Assembly (NCBI GenBank): GCA_002753155.1
Contig: PDZW01000012.1
Coordinates: 29,713-93,712, forward strand
DNA: 64,000 nucleotides
Direction: 5' to 3'
Source: Alphaproteobacteria bacterium WMHbin7
GTDB lineage: Bacteria > Pseudomonadota > Alphaproteobacteria > Rhodospirillales > WMHbin7
Of this stretch, positions 18,564 through 27,862 are shown in pieces. The stretch's first letter is position 1. The number at the start of each line of letters is the position of its first letter. The notes under the pieces are model-generated. The model made no database searches and was not told the origin of the DNA. It saw nothing but the letters and a program-made list of their open reading frames with translations. The position numbers and the translations under genes are program-made.

Positions 18564-18592
18564 ACCCTAATTCCTTACTTCCTTTATTTCAA
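18564..18592 (-). promoter_or_regulatory. Predicted promoter of the VapBC-like pair
   Basis: TTGAAA, 17 bp, TAGGGT on the minus strand, overlapping the last codon of the VanX-like gene. The spacer contains AAGGAA-GT-AAGGAA, a direct repeat that may be an AbrB-type operator. Confidence 0.4.
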
Positions 18593-19140
18593 GGCATCAT
18601 CCCCAGCCCCAGCACCTTGTCCTCCAGCACCGCAAAGCGCCTGGGGTCGAACATTTGATAGTGCCACCATTCCTTGCTATAGAAATCCCAGCCTGCGGCA
18701 CTCATCAAACCAAGTAAAATCAACCTGTTGCGCTGGGCTTTGAGCGGGATTTCCAGATTCGCGTGGTGCGAGAGCGGTGTGAAGGCATCAAACGGTGTGC
18801 CCATATCCAGTTCAACCCCCGAAGCCGCATCGACCAGCGTCAGATCGAGGGCCACCCCCCTTGAATGGGCTGAGCCCCGCCTGGGATCGGCCAGGAAATC
18901 GGGATCGGGCGTGTGTTTCCACAGCACCCACTGGGCCTCGGACGGCCTGAAGGCGTCGAAAATCTTGAGCCTGAAGCCCAGCGGGCGGGCCAGAGCCATG
19001 GCCTTCTCGAACAAGGGCAGGGCTTCCTTCAACAGATAAGCGGCGGGCCTGGCATAGACCGCTTGGCCGGTGAAATTGTTGGGCGTGGCATAGGCGATCT
19101 CGAAATCGACGTCATAAGGGGTAAGGTCGGTCAGCGGCAT
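18589..19140 (-). CDS. D-alanyl-D-alanine dipeptidase (VanX/DdpX-like)
   Basis: A 183-aa zinc peptidase. SAHSRGVALDLTL is the SxHxxGxAxD zinc motif, EWWHYQ carries the catalytic Glu and third zinc His, and FDAFRPSEAQWVLW is the substrate-side Arg region. VanX-type enzymes hydrolyse D-Ala-D-Ala; outside resistance clusters, DdpX-like versions recycle cell-wall dipeptide. No vanH/A genes are present, so a recycling or nutritional role is more likely. No signal peptide is visible. Confidence 0.88.
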   Translation of the reverse strand: MPLTDLTPYDVDFEIAYATPNNFTGQAVYARPAAYLLKEALPLFEKAMALARPLGFRLKIFDAFRPSEAQWVLWKHTPDPDFLADPRRGSAHSRGVALDLTLVDAASGVELDMGTPFDAFTPLSHHANLEIPLKAQRNRLILLGLMSAAGWDFYSKEWWHYQMFDPRRFAVLEDKVLGLGMMP

Positions 19141-19187
19141 GAAACACCCGATGGATTAAGCGACAGGTCTTCTTTATATCAAAGCCC

Positions 19188-19859
19188 ATGAGAATTCTCG
19201 CCCTCGATGCTTCCAGCCATGCCTGTTCCGCCGCCCTGATCGAGGATGGCCGGGTGGTGGCGCATCGCATAAATCTTCAGGAGCGCGGCCAGGCCGAGGC
19301 GCTGATTCCCCTGGCGGCCGAGGTTTTGGCCGAGGCCAACCTCGCCTGTTCGGATGCCGATATGATCGCGGCGTCGGTGGGGCCGGGCTCTTTTACGGGG
19401 CTGCGCATCGGTTTGGCCGCCGCCCGGGGCCTCTGCCTGGCCACCGGCAAGCCCTTTGCGGGAATCAGCAGCTTCGAGGCTTTGGCCCGCGCCGTGCCAA
19501 AAGCCGAGCGACTGGGGCGCATTGTCCTGGCCTGCGTTGACGCCAAGCGGGCGGAAATTTTCGTGCAATGTCTGGATGAACAACTCAACGCCTTGAATGA
19601 GCCACAGGCCTTGTTGGCTGAGGAGGTTCCTAGCCATCTGCCCCAAGGCCCCCTGCTGGTGGCGGGCGACGGTGCCGCCGCCTTGAAAGACATTCTGAGC
19701 CAGCGCCCTGATGCGCTGTTCAGTTCGGCCCCGCCCCATCTGGACGCTGTCTGGGTGGGCATGGCGGCTTTCGAGCGGCTGGCCCAGGGCAGGCCGGTTC
19801 TGCCCCCGGCACCTCTCTATCTGCGCGCACCCGACGTGACCATCTCAAAGAAGCAGTAA
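19188..19859 (+). CDS. tsaB: tRNA t6A biosynthesis protein TsaB
   Basis: A 223-aa ASKHA-fold protein, partner of TsaD and TsaE in making N6-threonylcarbamoyladenosine at tRNA position 37. MRILALDASSHACSAAL and SVGPGSFTGLRIGLAAARGLCLA are diagnostic. In many alphaproteobacteria tsaB is followed by rimI; here the gene ends by overlapping a convergent cytochrome gene by 15 bp, and a RimI-like gene lies 34 kb away. Confidence 0.93.
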   Translation: MRILALDASSHACSAALIEDGRVVAHRINLQERGQAEALIPLAAEVLAEANLACSDADMIAASVGPGSFTGLRIGLAAARGLCLATGKPFAGISSFEALARAVPKAERLGRIVLACVDAKRAEIFVQCLDEQLNALNEPQALLAEEVPSHLPQGPLLVAGDGAAALKDILSQRPDALFSSAPPHLDAVWVGMAAFERLAQGRPVLPPAPLYLRAPDVTISKKQ

Positions 19860-20519
19860 TCCCCAAACCGCCAGGGCAGCCAGCGCCAGAATAGCCAAAG
19901 CCAGCAGCGGATGACCCATCTTCGCCTGATGCCCTGCCAGGCTTTCCGGCAGGGCCTTCCAGCCGGTGATCATGGGCCGTATCAGATTGTCCTTCTTGAC
20001 CACCAGATAGAACAGCGCCGCCCCGATATGCATCAATACCAGGGCCAGGAGCCCCTTGAAGAGCAGGCTGTGCCAGGCCCTGGCCGCATCGCTGGTGGAT
20101 TTGGAAACGAATTTGGATAAAGGGGCCTCGAAGGCAATGTCGTCATTGCCGAACAGGCCCAGCGTGGCATGGATCAGCAGGGCGGCCAAAAGGGCCAGCA
20201 CCATTAATCCGCCCAGGGGGTTGTGACCGATCGACAGAGGATGGCCGCCCCTAAGCAATTCGCGCAGATAGGCCAGGGCCGCCCTGGGTCCTTTGACGAA
20301 ATCAGCGAAGCGGGCATGGGTGCCGCCCACAAAGCCCCAGACCAAGCGAAAGAGCAGCAGGGCCAGAATGGACAGGCCCGCAAGCTGATGCAGGCTCATC
20401 GGCCCCTTCTTGGCGGCGATGAAGCTCACGATCACCAAAAGGACCAGCGCCCAATGAAACAGGCGGGTCGGCAAATCCCAGACCTGCACCTGCACCTTGC
20501 GTTCGGCTTCGTGTGTCAT
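19845..20519 (-). CDS. Cytochrome b561-type membrane protein
   Basis: A 224-aa integral membrane protein with about five hydrophobic segments. It resembles the b-type cytochromes of the COG3658/Ni-Fe hydrogenase cytochrome-b group: VWDLPTRLFHWALVLLV gives the first haem His, MSLHQLAGLSILALLLFRLVWGFVGG the second region, and RAWHSLLFKGLLALVLMHIGAALFY two further histidines. It probably transfers electrons between quinone and a periplasmic or soluble partner. No hydrogenase or partner c-type gene is adjacent. Confidence 0.85.
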   Translation of the reverse strand: MTHEAERKVQVQVWDLPTRLFHWALVLLVIVSFIAAKKGPMSLHQLAGLSILALLLFRLVWGFVGGTHARFADFVKGPRAALAYLRELLRGGHPLSIGHNPLGGLMVLALLAALLIHATLGLFGNDDIAFEAPLSKFVSKSTSDAARAWHSLLFKGLLALVLMHIGAALFYLVVKKDNLIRPMITGWKALPESLAGHQAKMGHPLLALAILALAALAVWGLLLL

Positions 20520-20603
20520 AACGCCTTATAAACAACGGCTTTGGGTCTAGGTCAACACCCCCGGTTGACGACATGGCAGCAGGGTGCCAAAGTCGGGCCA
20601 TCC

Positions 20604-22514
<1,911 letters not shown>

Positions 22515-22585
22515 CACTCTTGCGTCTGGCTATCGGGGGGGCTATCTTCTGCCCCCTCGAACCTGAGCAAGTCCCAAAGACACCC

Positions 22586-23548
22586 GTGAAACGCCCCCTT
22601 CTCATCGCCCTGTTCGGACTGGCCGGAACCGTGGCTGCCGTTGTGCTGGCCCTGTTCTGGTCGCCGGTTGAAGAGACGCCGCCGATTCCAGGCGTCACCG
22701 AACCGCCGCAATTCCTAAAGCCGCCAACACCGCTGGAACCCAGCCAGATCAAGCCGCAAACCATGGGCGACCAGCCCCAGGAAGCGGCCAGCCAGCCCCC
22801 GGTCTTCGATGTCGTGCGCATCAATCCCAAGGGCGATACGCTGATCGCCGGGCGCGCAGCGCCGGGCTCCGAAGTAACCCTTTTGGATGGAACCAAGGAA
22901 ATCGGTAAGGTCGTGACGGACGGGCGCGGCGAGTGGGTCTTCGTGCCCACGGGACCTTTGGCTCCGGGTGCCAGGCGCTTGAAACTGCGCTCGAAATCGG
23001 TCGAGGGGGTCATTCAGGAATCGACCTCCATGGCCGAAATGGTGGTGCCGACGCGCGAGGCGACAAGCCCCACTGCCGAAGGAGCCAATCTGGGGCGGGG
23101 CAATCTGTCGATCGATCTCGTCGAAGACGAAAAAACGGGTCATCTGTCCCTCTCGGGCAAGGCCAGCGCCAAGGGGCTATTGCAGATTTTTCTCGACAAC
23201 CGCCTTTTGGGCCGCGTCGAGGCCGATGCCAAGGGGCACTGGGTGCTGAAAGCGCCGGTTACGGTCAATGACAGCAAGATGCATGTCTTTCGGGCCGACG
23301 AACTGGCGGTCGAGGGCAGGGTGCAGGCCCGCGTTGAATTGCCCTATCTGCGCGAGGAGCTAGTCGGGGAATTCGTGCGGCCCAACGTGCTGGTGGTCAA
23401 GCCCGGCCAGTCGCTGGCTGACATCGCCAAGGAATTCTACGGCAACGAGGCGGCCGCCAAGGCCATCTTCGATGCCAACAAGAACCAGTTGCGTACACCC
23501 GACTCGCTTTTTCCTGGCCAACTGATCTTCCTGCCGACCTTGCCTTGA
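22586..23548 (+). CDS. Membrane-anchored LysM protein with Ig-like repeats
   Basis: About 320 aa. A single N-terminal hydrophobic anchor (LLIALFGLAGTVAAVVLALFW) is followed by a Pro-rich stretch, two beta-rich repeats that look like bacterial Ig-like modules (RINPKGDTLIAGRAAPGSEVTL and a weaker second copy LSGKASAKGLLQIFLDN), and a C-terminal LysM domain (VVKPGQSLADIAKEFYG ... LFPGQLIFLP). LysM domains bind peptidoglycan, so a periplasmic wall-associated role is likely. GTG at 22586 is chosen because the anchor starts there; the track start at 22520 (TTG) is less convincing. No enzymatic domain is seen. Confidence 0.8.
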   Translation: MKRPLLIALFGLAGTVAAVVLALFWSPVEETPPIPGVTEPPQFLKPPTPLEPSQIKPQTMGDQPQEAASQPPVFDVVRINPKGDTLIAGRAAPGSEVTLLDGTKEIGKVVTDGRGEWVFVPTGPLAPGARRLKLRSKSVEGVIQESTSMAEMVVPTREATSPTAEGANLGRGNLSIDLVEDEKTGHLSLSGKASAKGLLQIFLDNRLLGRVEADAKGHWVLKAPVTVNDSKMHVFRADELAVEGRVQARVELPYLREELVGEFVRPNVLVVKPGQSLADIAKEFYGNEAAAKAIFDANKNQLRTPDSLFPGQLIFLPTLP

Positions 23549-23571
23549 TGGGGCGCCGACAAGGGGCCTGC

Positions 23572-23600
23572 TTGCCATGCATACGGTAATGCCGTATAGT
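23572..23600 (+). promoter_or_regulatory. Promoter and operator of the BrnT-like toxin pair
   Basis: TTGCCA, 17-bp spacer, TATAGT. The inverted repeat ATACGG-TAATG-CCGTAT (23581-23597) fills the spacer and overlaps the -10 element, as expected for a self-repressing TA promoter. Transcription would start near 23607, two bases before the ATG, so the message may be nearly leaderless. Confidence 0.65.
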
Positions 23601-23608
23601 CTTTCTCC

Positions 23609-23884
23609 ATGAAATCAGAATTCGATCCTGAAAAGGATGCGGCCAACCGTGTTAAGCACGGATTGTCTCTTGGATTTGGCGCCAGAGTGCTGGCCGATCC
23701 GGATCGGCTCGAACTTCTCGATGTGCGCTGCGACTATGCCGAAGATCGTTTCATTGCGTATGGCAAGGTCCAAGGGCGCGTTTATGTCTGTGTCTTTACC
23801 CTGCGTGGCAGAACCTGCCGTATCATCAGTGTGAGAAAAGCCAATGACCGCGAGACGAGCCGCTATCACAAAACGCCACGCTGA
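23609..23884 (+). CDS. BrnT-family toxin
   Basis: A 91-aa RelE-fold ribonuclease toxin of the BrnT family: FDPEKDAANRVKHGLSLGFGARVL at the N terminus, DYAEDRFIAYGKVQGRVYVCVFTLRGRTCRIISVRKANDRE in the core, and the C-terminal Arg/Tyr set (ETSRYHK). BrnT toxins inhibit translation and are normally neutralised by the ribbon-helix-helix protein BrnA; here the partner is of another type. The following gene overlaps by 41 bp. Confidence 0.88.
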   Translation: MKSEFDPEKDAANRVKHGLSLGFGARVLADPDRLELLDVRCDYAEDRFIAYGKVQGRVYVCVFTLRGRTCRIISVRKANDRETSRYHKTPR

Positions 23885-24131
23885 ACCGGACAGCGAAGCG
23901 CCACTCTCCGACGAGGAATTCGAGCGCGGCCTGGGTGCCATGCTTGCCAGGAAAGCACGCACCACCACCGGTCTATCGCAAAGCGCCTTCGCCAAGCGCT
24001 TCGGCATTCCGGCAGCGACATTGCGCGATTGGGAGCAAGGTCGGCGCGCCCCAGATGGGGCGACGCAAAGCTATCTCAGGGTCATTGCGAAAATGCCGGA
24101 CGCCGTGGCGAAGGCGCTGAAGGCCGCGTGA
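23844..24131 (+). CDS. XRE-type helix-turn-helix antitoxin partner
   Basis: A 95-aa protein with a disordered N-terminal part and an XRE/Cro helix-turn-helix (about 35-90; LSQSAFAKRFGIPAATLRDWEQGRRAPDG). Such a domain is usual for HigA/MqsA-like antitoxins but not for BrnA. The position after and overlapping the toxin gene marks it as the antitoxin and probable repressor of the palindromic promoter. The toxin-antitoxin order is like BrnTA. Confidence 0.82.
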   Translation: MTARRAAITKRHAEPDSEAPLSDEEFERGLGAMLARKARTTTGLSQSAFAKRFGIPAATLRDWEQGRRAPDGATQSYLRVIAKMPDAVAKALKAA

Positions 24132-24214
24132 GGAACGTCAACATCGTTTGAAAGGCGAGCTTGGAGAAAGGTGTTAGCAGACAGCCTTTGTCTGCGTCAC
24201 AACAGGAGCGCTGG

Positions 24215-25261
24215 CTAATTCAACCCCGCCAGCATGGGCGCGTCGTCTTCCGCCTTCTTGATGCTTTCGAAGCCCTGCTTCATCTCGCTCATGATGAATT
24301 CGCCGCGCTTGACCGGCCCGCCAGACAATTTCTTGGGAAACATCCGGGCCCAGGCGTTCATCTTGACGGTCAGTGCGCATAGAATGCCGCCGATCGAGGT
24401 GTGGTAGCTTTCAATCAGTTCCTTCACCTTCTTGAAACGCTCGGCCGAGATATTGGCCCACATGTCCTTGGTCGAACGGTCGAAATTCTCGAATCTGCCG
24501 GTGATGTTGGCCATCAGGCCGTTCACGCTCGATTCGATCATCTCGCAGGTTCTTAACAGGTTGGCATCCTGCTTGAGCTGCCAGTTGTTGCGGATGTCGT
24601 ACATCGAGCCCAGGAAGTCAGAGATGATGGGTTCCAACTTGTCCAGGCACTGGCGGTAATAAGACAGCGATAGGAAAATGTCGCCGTAATCCTCAATGAA
24701 GCGCGGCACGTCCGACAGGTTAAGATGCAGCTTGTCGGCCATGCGTTGCAGATTCTGCTTGGCCTTCTGGATGTCGGGGTCGCGAAACAGCGCAATCACG
24801 TCGTCGAAGCTTTGAATGTTCACATTTTCGTCGCCGTAGATCTCGTGAATCAAGGGGCGCGTGAACAGGCCCATGTAACTGGTCAGTTCGGCATTCTTTT
24901 CGGGGCTTAAGCGCAAGGCTTCCGAACTGCTGACCGAAATGCCCTGCTGGCGCAGCGAAATTCGCAAGGAATAGATGTCGTAGCTGGGCAGCAGGGCCAG
25001 CTTGCGCACCACCAGAAAATCGGGATGAATCTTGTCGTCGGGCCAGCCGAACAGTTTGGGCAGGGCTTCCACCTCGACCTGTCCCGATCCTGTTCCCTCG
25101 ACATTGGAGAATAACTCGACGACACTGCGCAGGCGCACATTCTTGATCAGGCGCGCCGTCCTGAGAGCCGGGGTCTCCAAAGGAATGATCCGAAGCGGCA
25201 AAATGAACAGCGAGTCCATTTCTCCGTCTTCAAGCGGCTTCAGAACCTTATCGATACCCAC
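24215..25261 (-). CDS. Conserved hypothetical protein, 348 aa
   Basis: I do not recognise this protein. It is soluble, with no signal peptide or membrane segment, and mostly alpha-helical. The N-terminal part is leucine-rich (SLFILPLRIIPLETPALRTARLI), the middle contains long helices (FLSLSYYRQCLDKLEPIISDFL) and the C-terminal part has a basic helix. No catalytic or metal motif stands out. It is transcribed divergently from the iron alcohol dehydrogenase; a perfect 14-bp palindrome lies in the gap. Codon use looks native. Confidence 0.75.
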   Translation of the reverse strand: MGIDKVLKPLEDGEMDSLFILPLRIIPLETPALRTARLIKNVRLRSVVELFSNVEGTGSGQVEVEALPKLFGWPDDKIHPDFLVVRKLALLPSYDIYSLRISLRQQGISVSSSEALRLSPEKNAELTSYMGLFTRPLIHEIYGDENVNIQSFDDVIALFRDPDIQKAKQNLQRMADKLHLNLSDVPRFIEDYGDIFLSLSYYRQCLDKLEPIISDFLGSMYDIRNNWQLKQDANLLRTCEMIESSVNGLMANITGRFENFDRSTKDMWANISAERFKKVKELIESYHTSIGGILCALTVKMNAWARMFPKKLSGGPVKRGEFIMSEMKQGFESIKKAEDDAPMLAGLN

Positions 25262-25316
25262 TGCACTGCCCCGCAGTTACTTGCCAAATGTTAAATTAGC
25301 ATGCTGTTCATCGAGT

Positions 25317-25330
25317 TGCCATATATGGCA
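25317..25330. promoter_or_regulatory. Palindrome in a divergent promoter region
   Basis: TGCCATATATGGCA is a perfect 14-bp palindrome midway between two divergent genes (25261 minus and 25374 plus). It resembles the TGCC...GGCA core of the repeat upstream of irr. A shared regulator is possible but unproven. Confidence 0.5.
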
Positions 25331-25373
25331 CTCAAATGTTTAAATCCACGTAAAGTCGTCGGGGAGTAAGAAA

Positions 25374-26648
25374 ATGCCGCCGCAAGAGCGTGTTTTCACG
25401 GTTGAAGTCCCCCAGGTCCGCTTTGGGGCCCATGCCCTGGCCGAGGCGGGAGAGGCTGCCTTAAGTCTGGGCATGAAGCGCATCGCCTTGTTTACAGACC
25501 GTCACCTGGCTAAGGATAGCCCCTGGCCCGGCGAGCTTGCCCAGCATCTGAAAGCGGCTGGTTGCGACGTGGCGATCTATGCAGATGTGCGCGTCGAGCC
25601 GACAGACTCCTCGTTTCAGGCGGCGGCAGACTTTTACCGCCAGGGGGGCTTCGACGGGGCGGTTTCGCTGGGTGGGGGCTCGGTGATGGATACCGCCAAG
25701 GCTGCGCTGCTTTATGCGACCCATCCCGCCCCCTTTCTTGATTATGTGGCGGCACCCTATGGCAGGGTTCTGCCCGTGCCCGGCCCCTTGCCGCCCCACA
25801 TTGCCTGCCCCACGACATCGGGCACCGGCTCGGAATGCACCGGCATCGCCGTCTTCGATTTCGAGGGTCAGGCGATCAAAACCGTGATCGCGCATCGGCG
25901 CCTAAAGCCCACGCTGGCCCTGATCGATCCACGGGTTACCGCCACCATGCCGCTTGGCGTTCTGGCTTCGACCGGCTTTGACGTTCTGACCCACGCCATC
26001 GAATCCTATACGGCCAGGCCCTATACACTGCGCGAACGGCCCGCCTCGGGGTCTCTGCGCCCCATGAGCCAGGGGGCCAACCCCTGGAGCGACATGGGCA
26101 GCCTGGAAGCCATCCGTCTGGGCGGACGCTATCTGGTGCGCGCCGCCACCGACAGGCAGGACAGCGAAGCCCGCGAGGGGCTGATGTTCGCGGCCACTCT
26201 GGCCGGAATCGCCTTTGGCAATTCGGGGGTTCACCTGCCGCATGCGATGTCCTATGCCGTGGCCGGGCTCTGCCACAGCTTCACGGCCAAGGGCTATGAG
26301 CAGATACCGCCCATGGTGCCGCATGGCATTTCGGTGGTGCTGAATGCCCCCTCGGCTTTTCGCTTCACGGCTCAAGCCTGCCCCGAACGTCACCTCGATT
26401 GCGCCAAGGCGTTGGGGGCGACTTGCCAGGGCGAGGAACCGGGCGAGGCCCTGGCCCAGGCTTTGATTAGGCTAATGCAGGCGGCTGGCCTGCCCAACGG
26501 TCTGGCGGCACTTGGCTATGAGGAAAAGGATCTGGATGCCTTGGCCAAGGGGGCGGCCACCCAGCCCCGGTTGCTCAACAACGCGCCCCTGCCTGTCTGC
26601 GAAGCCGATCTGCGAGCCATCTTTCAGAATGCGCAGCAACTGTGGTGA
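25374..26648 (+). CDS. Iron-containing alcohol dehydrogenase, hydroxyacid-oxoacid transhydrogenase (HOT/ADHFE1) type
   Basis: A 424-aa group III dehydrogenase. The Rossmann part carries DGAVSLGGGSVMDTAKAA, the metal-binding part contains GFDVLTHAIESYTARPY and LPHAMSYAVAGLCHSF, and the stretch ERPASGSLRPMSQGANPWSD is typical of the HOT subgroup, which interconverts gamma-hydroxybutyrate and 2-oxoglutarate with succinate semialdehyde and 2-hydroxyglutarate. A succinate-semialdehyde-dehydrogenase-like gene lies at 55.6 kb. The exact substrate remains open. It overlaps the next gene by four bases. Confidence 0.88.
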   Translation: MPPQERVFTVEVPQVRFGAHALAEAGEAALSLGMKRIALFTDRHLAKDSPWPGELAQHLKAAGCDVAIYADVRVEPTDSSFQAAADFYRQGGFDGAVSLGGGSVMDTAKAALLYATHPAPFLDYVAAPYGRVLPVPGPLPPHIACPTTSGTGSECTGIAVFDFEGQAIKTVIAHRRLKPTLALIDPRVTATMPLGVLASTGFDVLTHAIESYTARPYTLRERPASGSLRPMSQGANPWSDMGSLEAIRLGGRYLVRAATDRQDSEAREGLMFAATLAGIAFGNSGVHLPHAMSYAVAGLCHSFTAKGYEQIPPMVPHGISVVLNAPSAFRFTAQACPERHLDCAKALGATCQGEEPGEALAQALIRLMQAAGLPNGLAALGYEEKDLDALAKGAATQPRLLNNAPLPVCEADLRAIFQNAQQLW

Positions 26649-27463
26649 AGCTTTCATCAACAATCACCCTGGCTTTGCTTCTTTTTGCTCTGCCCGCCCG
26701 GGCGGGCGATCACGCCCGCCTGCGCTACGAGGTGAATTGGAGCGGATTTCATGCCGCCGATCTGGAACTGGACCTGAAGGAAGGAGACGGGCGCCATCTG
26801 TCATCCCTGGCCATGGAAACGCGGGGTTTGGTGAACTGGCTGATCAAGCTGCGCTTTGATGCAAACGCCGAGGGCGTGTCCGCACCGGGCGGACCTAGGT
26901 CCCTGGCCTATCGCACGGAATTCACCAATCGCAATGGCAGGCGCAGGCTTGAACTGGCCTTCGATCCGGCCAGCGGAAAATCCGAGATCGTCACGGACAT
27001 CAAACTGGATAACGCGCCCGCTGGCGAGAGTGCTGATCCCGAGCAGGTCGAACCCGTTTTGATGGAAGAGCGTCTGGGTGCGCTCGATCCCCTGACCGCC
27101 ATCAATCGCTTGCAGGAAAACACCAGGCTGGCCACCCACGGGCAGGGGCCCAAGGCCTTCGCCATTCCCGTTTTCGACGGGCGAAGGCGTTATGATTTCG
27201 CCGCCGAGGTTCTGGGAAGCAAGCGCCTTCACGTCGCAGGCAAGCCCTACCAGATCATCGAAGTGCGCCTGTCCATGATCACGCTGCAGGGCTTTCGTCC
27301 GAAACATCGCAAGATGTGGGACGGCACGCATTTTCTGGTGCGTCTGGACCCGCACCGCAACTTTACCCCCGTGCAGATTCAAAGCGACGGTTTCTTCGCT
27401 TCGACCATGATCAATCTGATTGAAAGCTGCGAGGGAGACGAGGGCTGCCGAATCGAACGCTAG
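26645..27463 (+). CDS. DUF3108 periplasmic protein
   Basis: A 272-aa protein with a signal peptide (LALLLFALPARAG) and a DUF3108 body: RLRYEVNWSGFHAADLELDL at the N terminus and TPVQIQSDGFFASTMINLIES at the end. The family is exported and of unknown function, possibly a lipocalin-like beta-barrel. The GTG at 26645 overlaps the stop of the alcohol dehydrogenase gene, suggesting an operon. A Cys pair near the C terminus (SCEGDEGC) could form a disulfide. Confidence 0.82.
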   Translation: MKLSSTITLALLLFALPARAGDHARLRYEVNWSGFHAADLELDLKEGDGRHLSSLAMETRGLVNWLIKLRFDANAEGVSAPGGPRSLAYRTEFTNRNGRRRLELAFDPASGKSEIVTDIKLDNAPAGESADPEQVEPVLMEERLGALDPLTAINRLQENTRLATHGQGPKAFAIPVFDGRRRYDFAAEVLGSKRLHVAGKPYQIIEVRLSMITLQGFRPKHRKMWDGTHFLVRLDPHRNFTPVQIQSDGFFASTMINLIESCEGDEGCRIER

Positions 27464-27473
27464 GCAGTTCTCT

Positions 27474-27860
27474 TCAATGTTGCGAGAAGAGATCGCGCAG
27501 CTTGCAAAACAGACTCATCAGCCCTGGGGGATGCGCAGGCTTCAGGCATCCGGCCAGAAAATCATCGGCGGCCTTTTTAGCGTTGCGTTCCGAGGTCAGG
27601 CGGACATCAATTCCCCGTTTGGCCATGCGCCGCAAGAAGCCTTCGCCCGCACTGCGGCTGATCAGAACCTGCGCCGCATCCAACGGGTGGGGGCCGTCCT
27701 TGTCCTTGTGGTGATGGAACACCTGCCCGGACTCAAGCTCCAGCCGTTCGGACATGCTGGCCGGTTGCCCCATCTCGCCTTCAAAAATCAGCCAGCGCCG
27801 CACCTGTCCGGCATGGCCGCTGACTGATTTGAAATCGCCCGAGGCGACGGCAATCTGCAT
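27474..27860 (-). CDS. Dinitrogenase Fe-Mo cofactor (NifX/NafY)-like protein
   Basis: A 128-aa protein of the NifB/NifX-like fold that binds iron-molybdenum or iron-sulfur cofactors. MQIAVASGDFKSVSGHAGQVRRWLIF matches the family N terminus, and PHPLDAAQVLISRSAGEGFLRRMAKRGI the glycine-rich region. The ATG at 27858-27860 lies two bases after the stop of the glucan synthase gene, so the two are coupled; the track start at 27977 lies inside that gene. A C-terminal tail with Cys residues (AGCLKP, LFCKLRDLF) is unusual. No nif genes are nearby, and the cofactor is unknown. Confidence 0.82.
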   Translation of the reverse strand: MQIAVASGDFKSVSGHAGQVRRWLIFEGEMGQPASMSERLELESGQVFHHHKDKDGPHPLDAAQVLISRSAGEGFLRRMAKRGIDVRLTSERNAKKAADDFLAGCLKPAHPPGLMSLFCKLRDLFSQH

Positions 27861-27862
27861 GA

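Noticed and set aside
25325-25340. TGGCAC-like element resembling a sigma-54 promoter
   Set aside because: The -12 part (TGTTT) does not match TTGCW, and the TGGCA half belongs to the palindrome.
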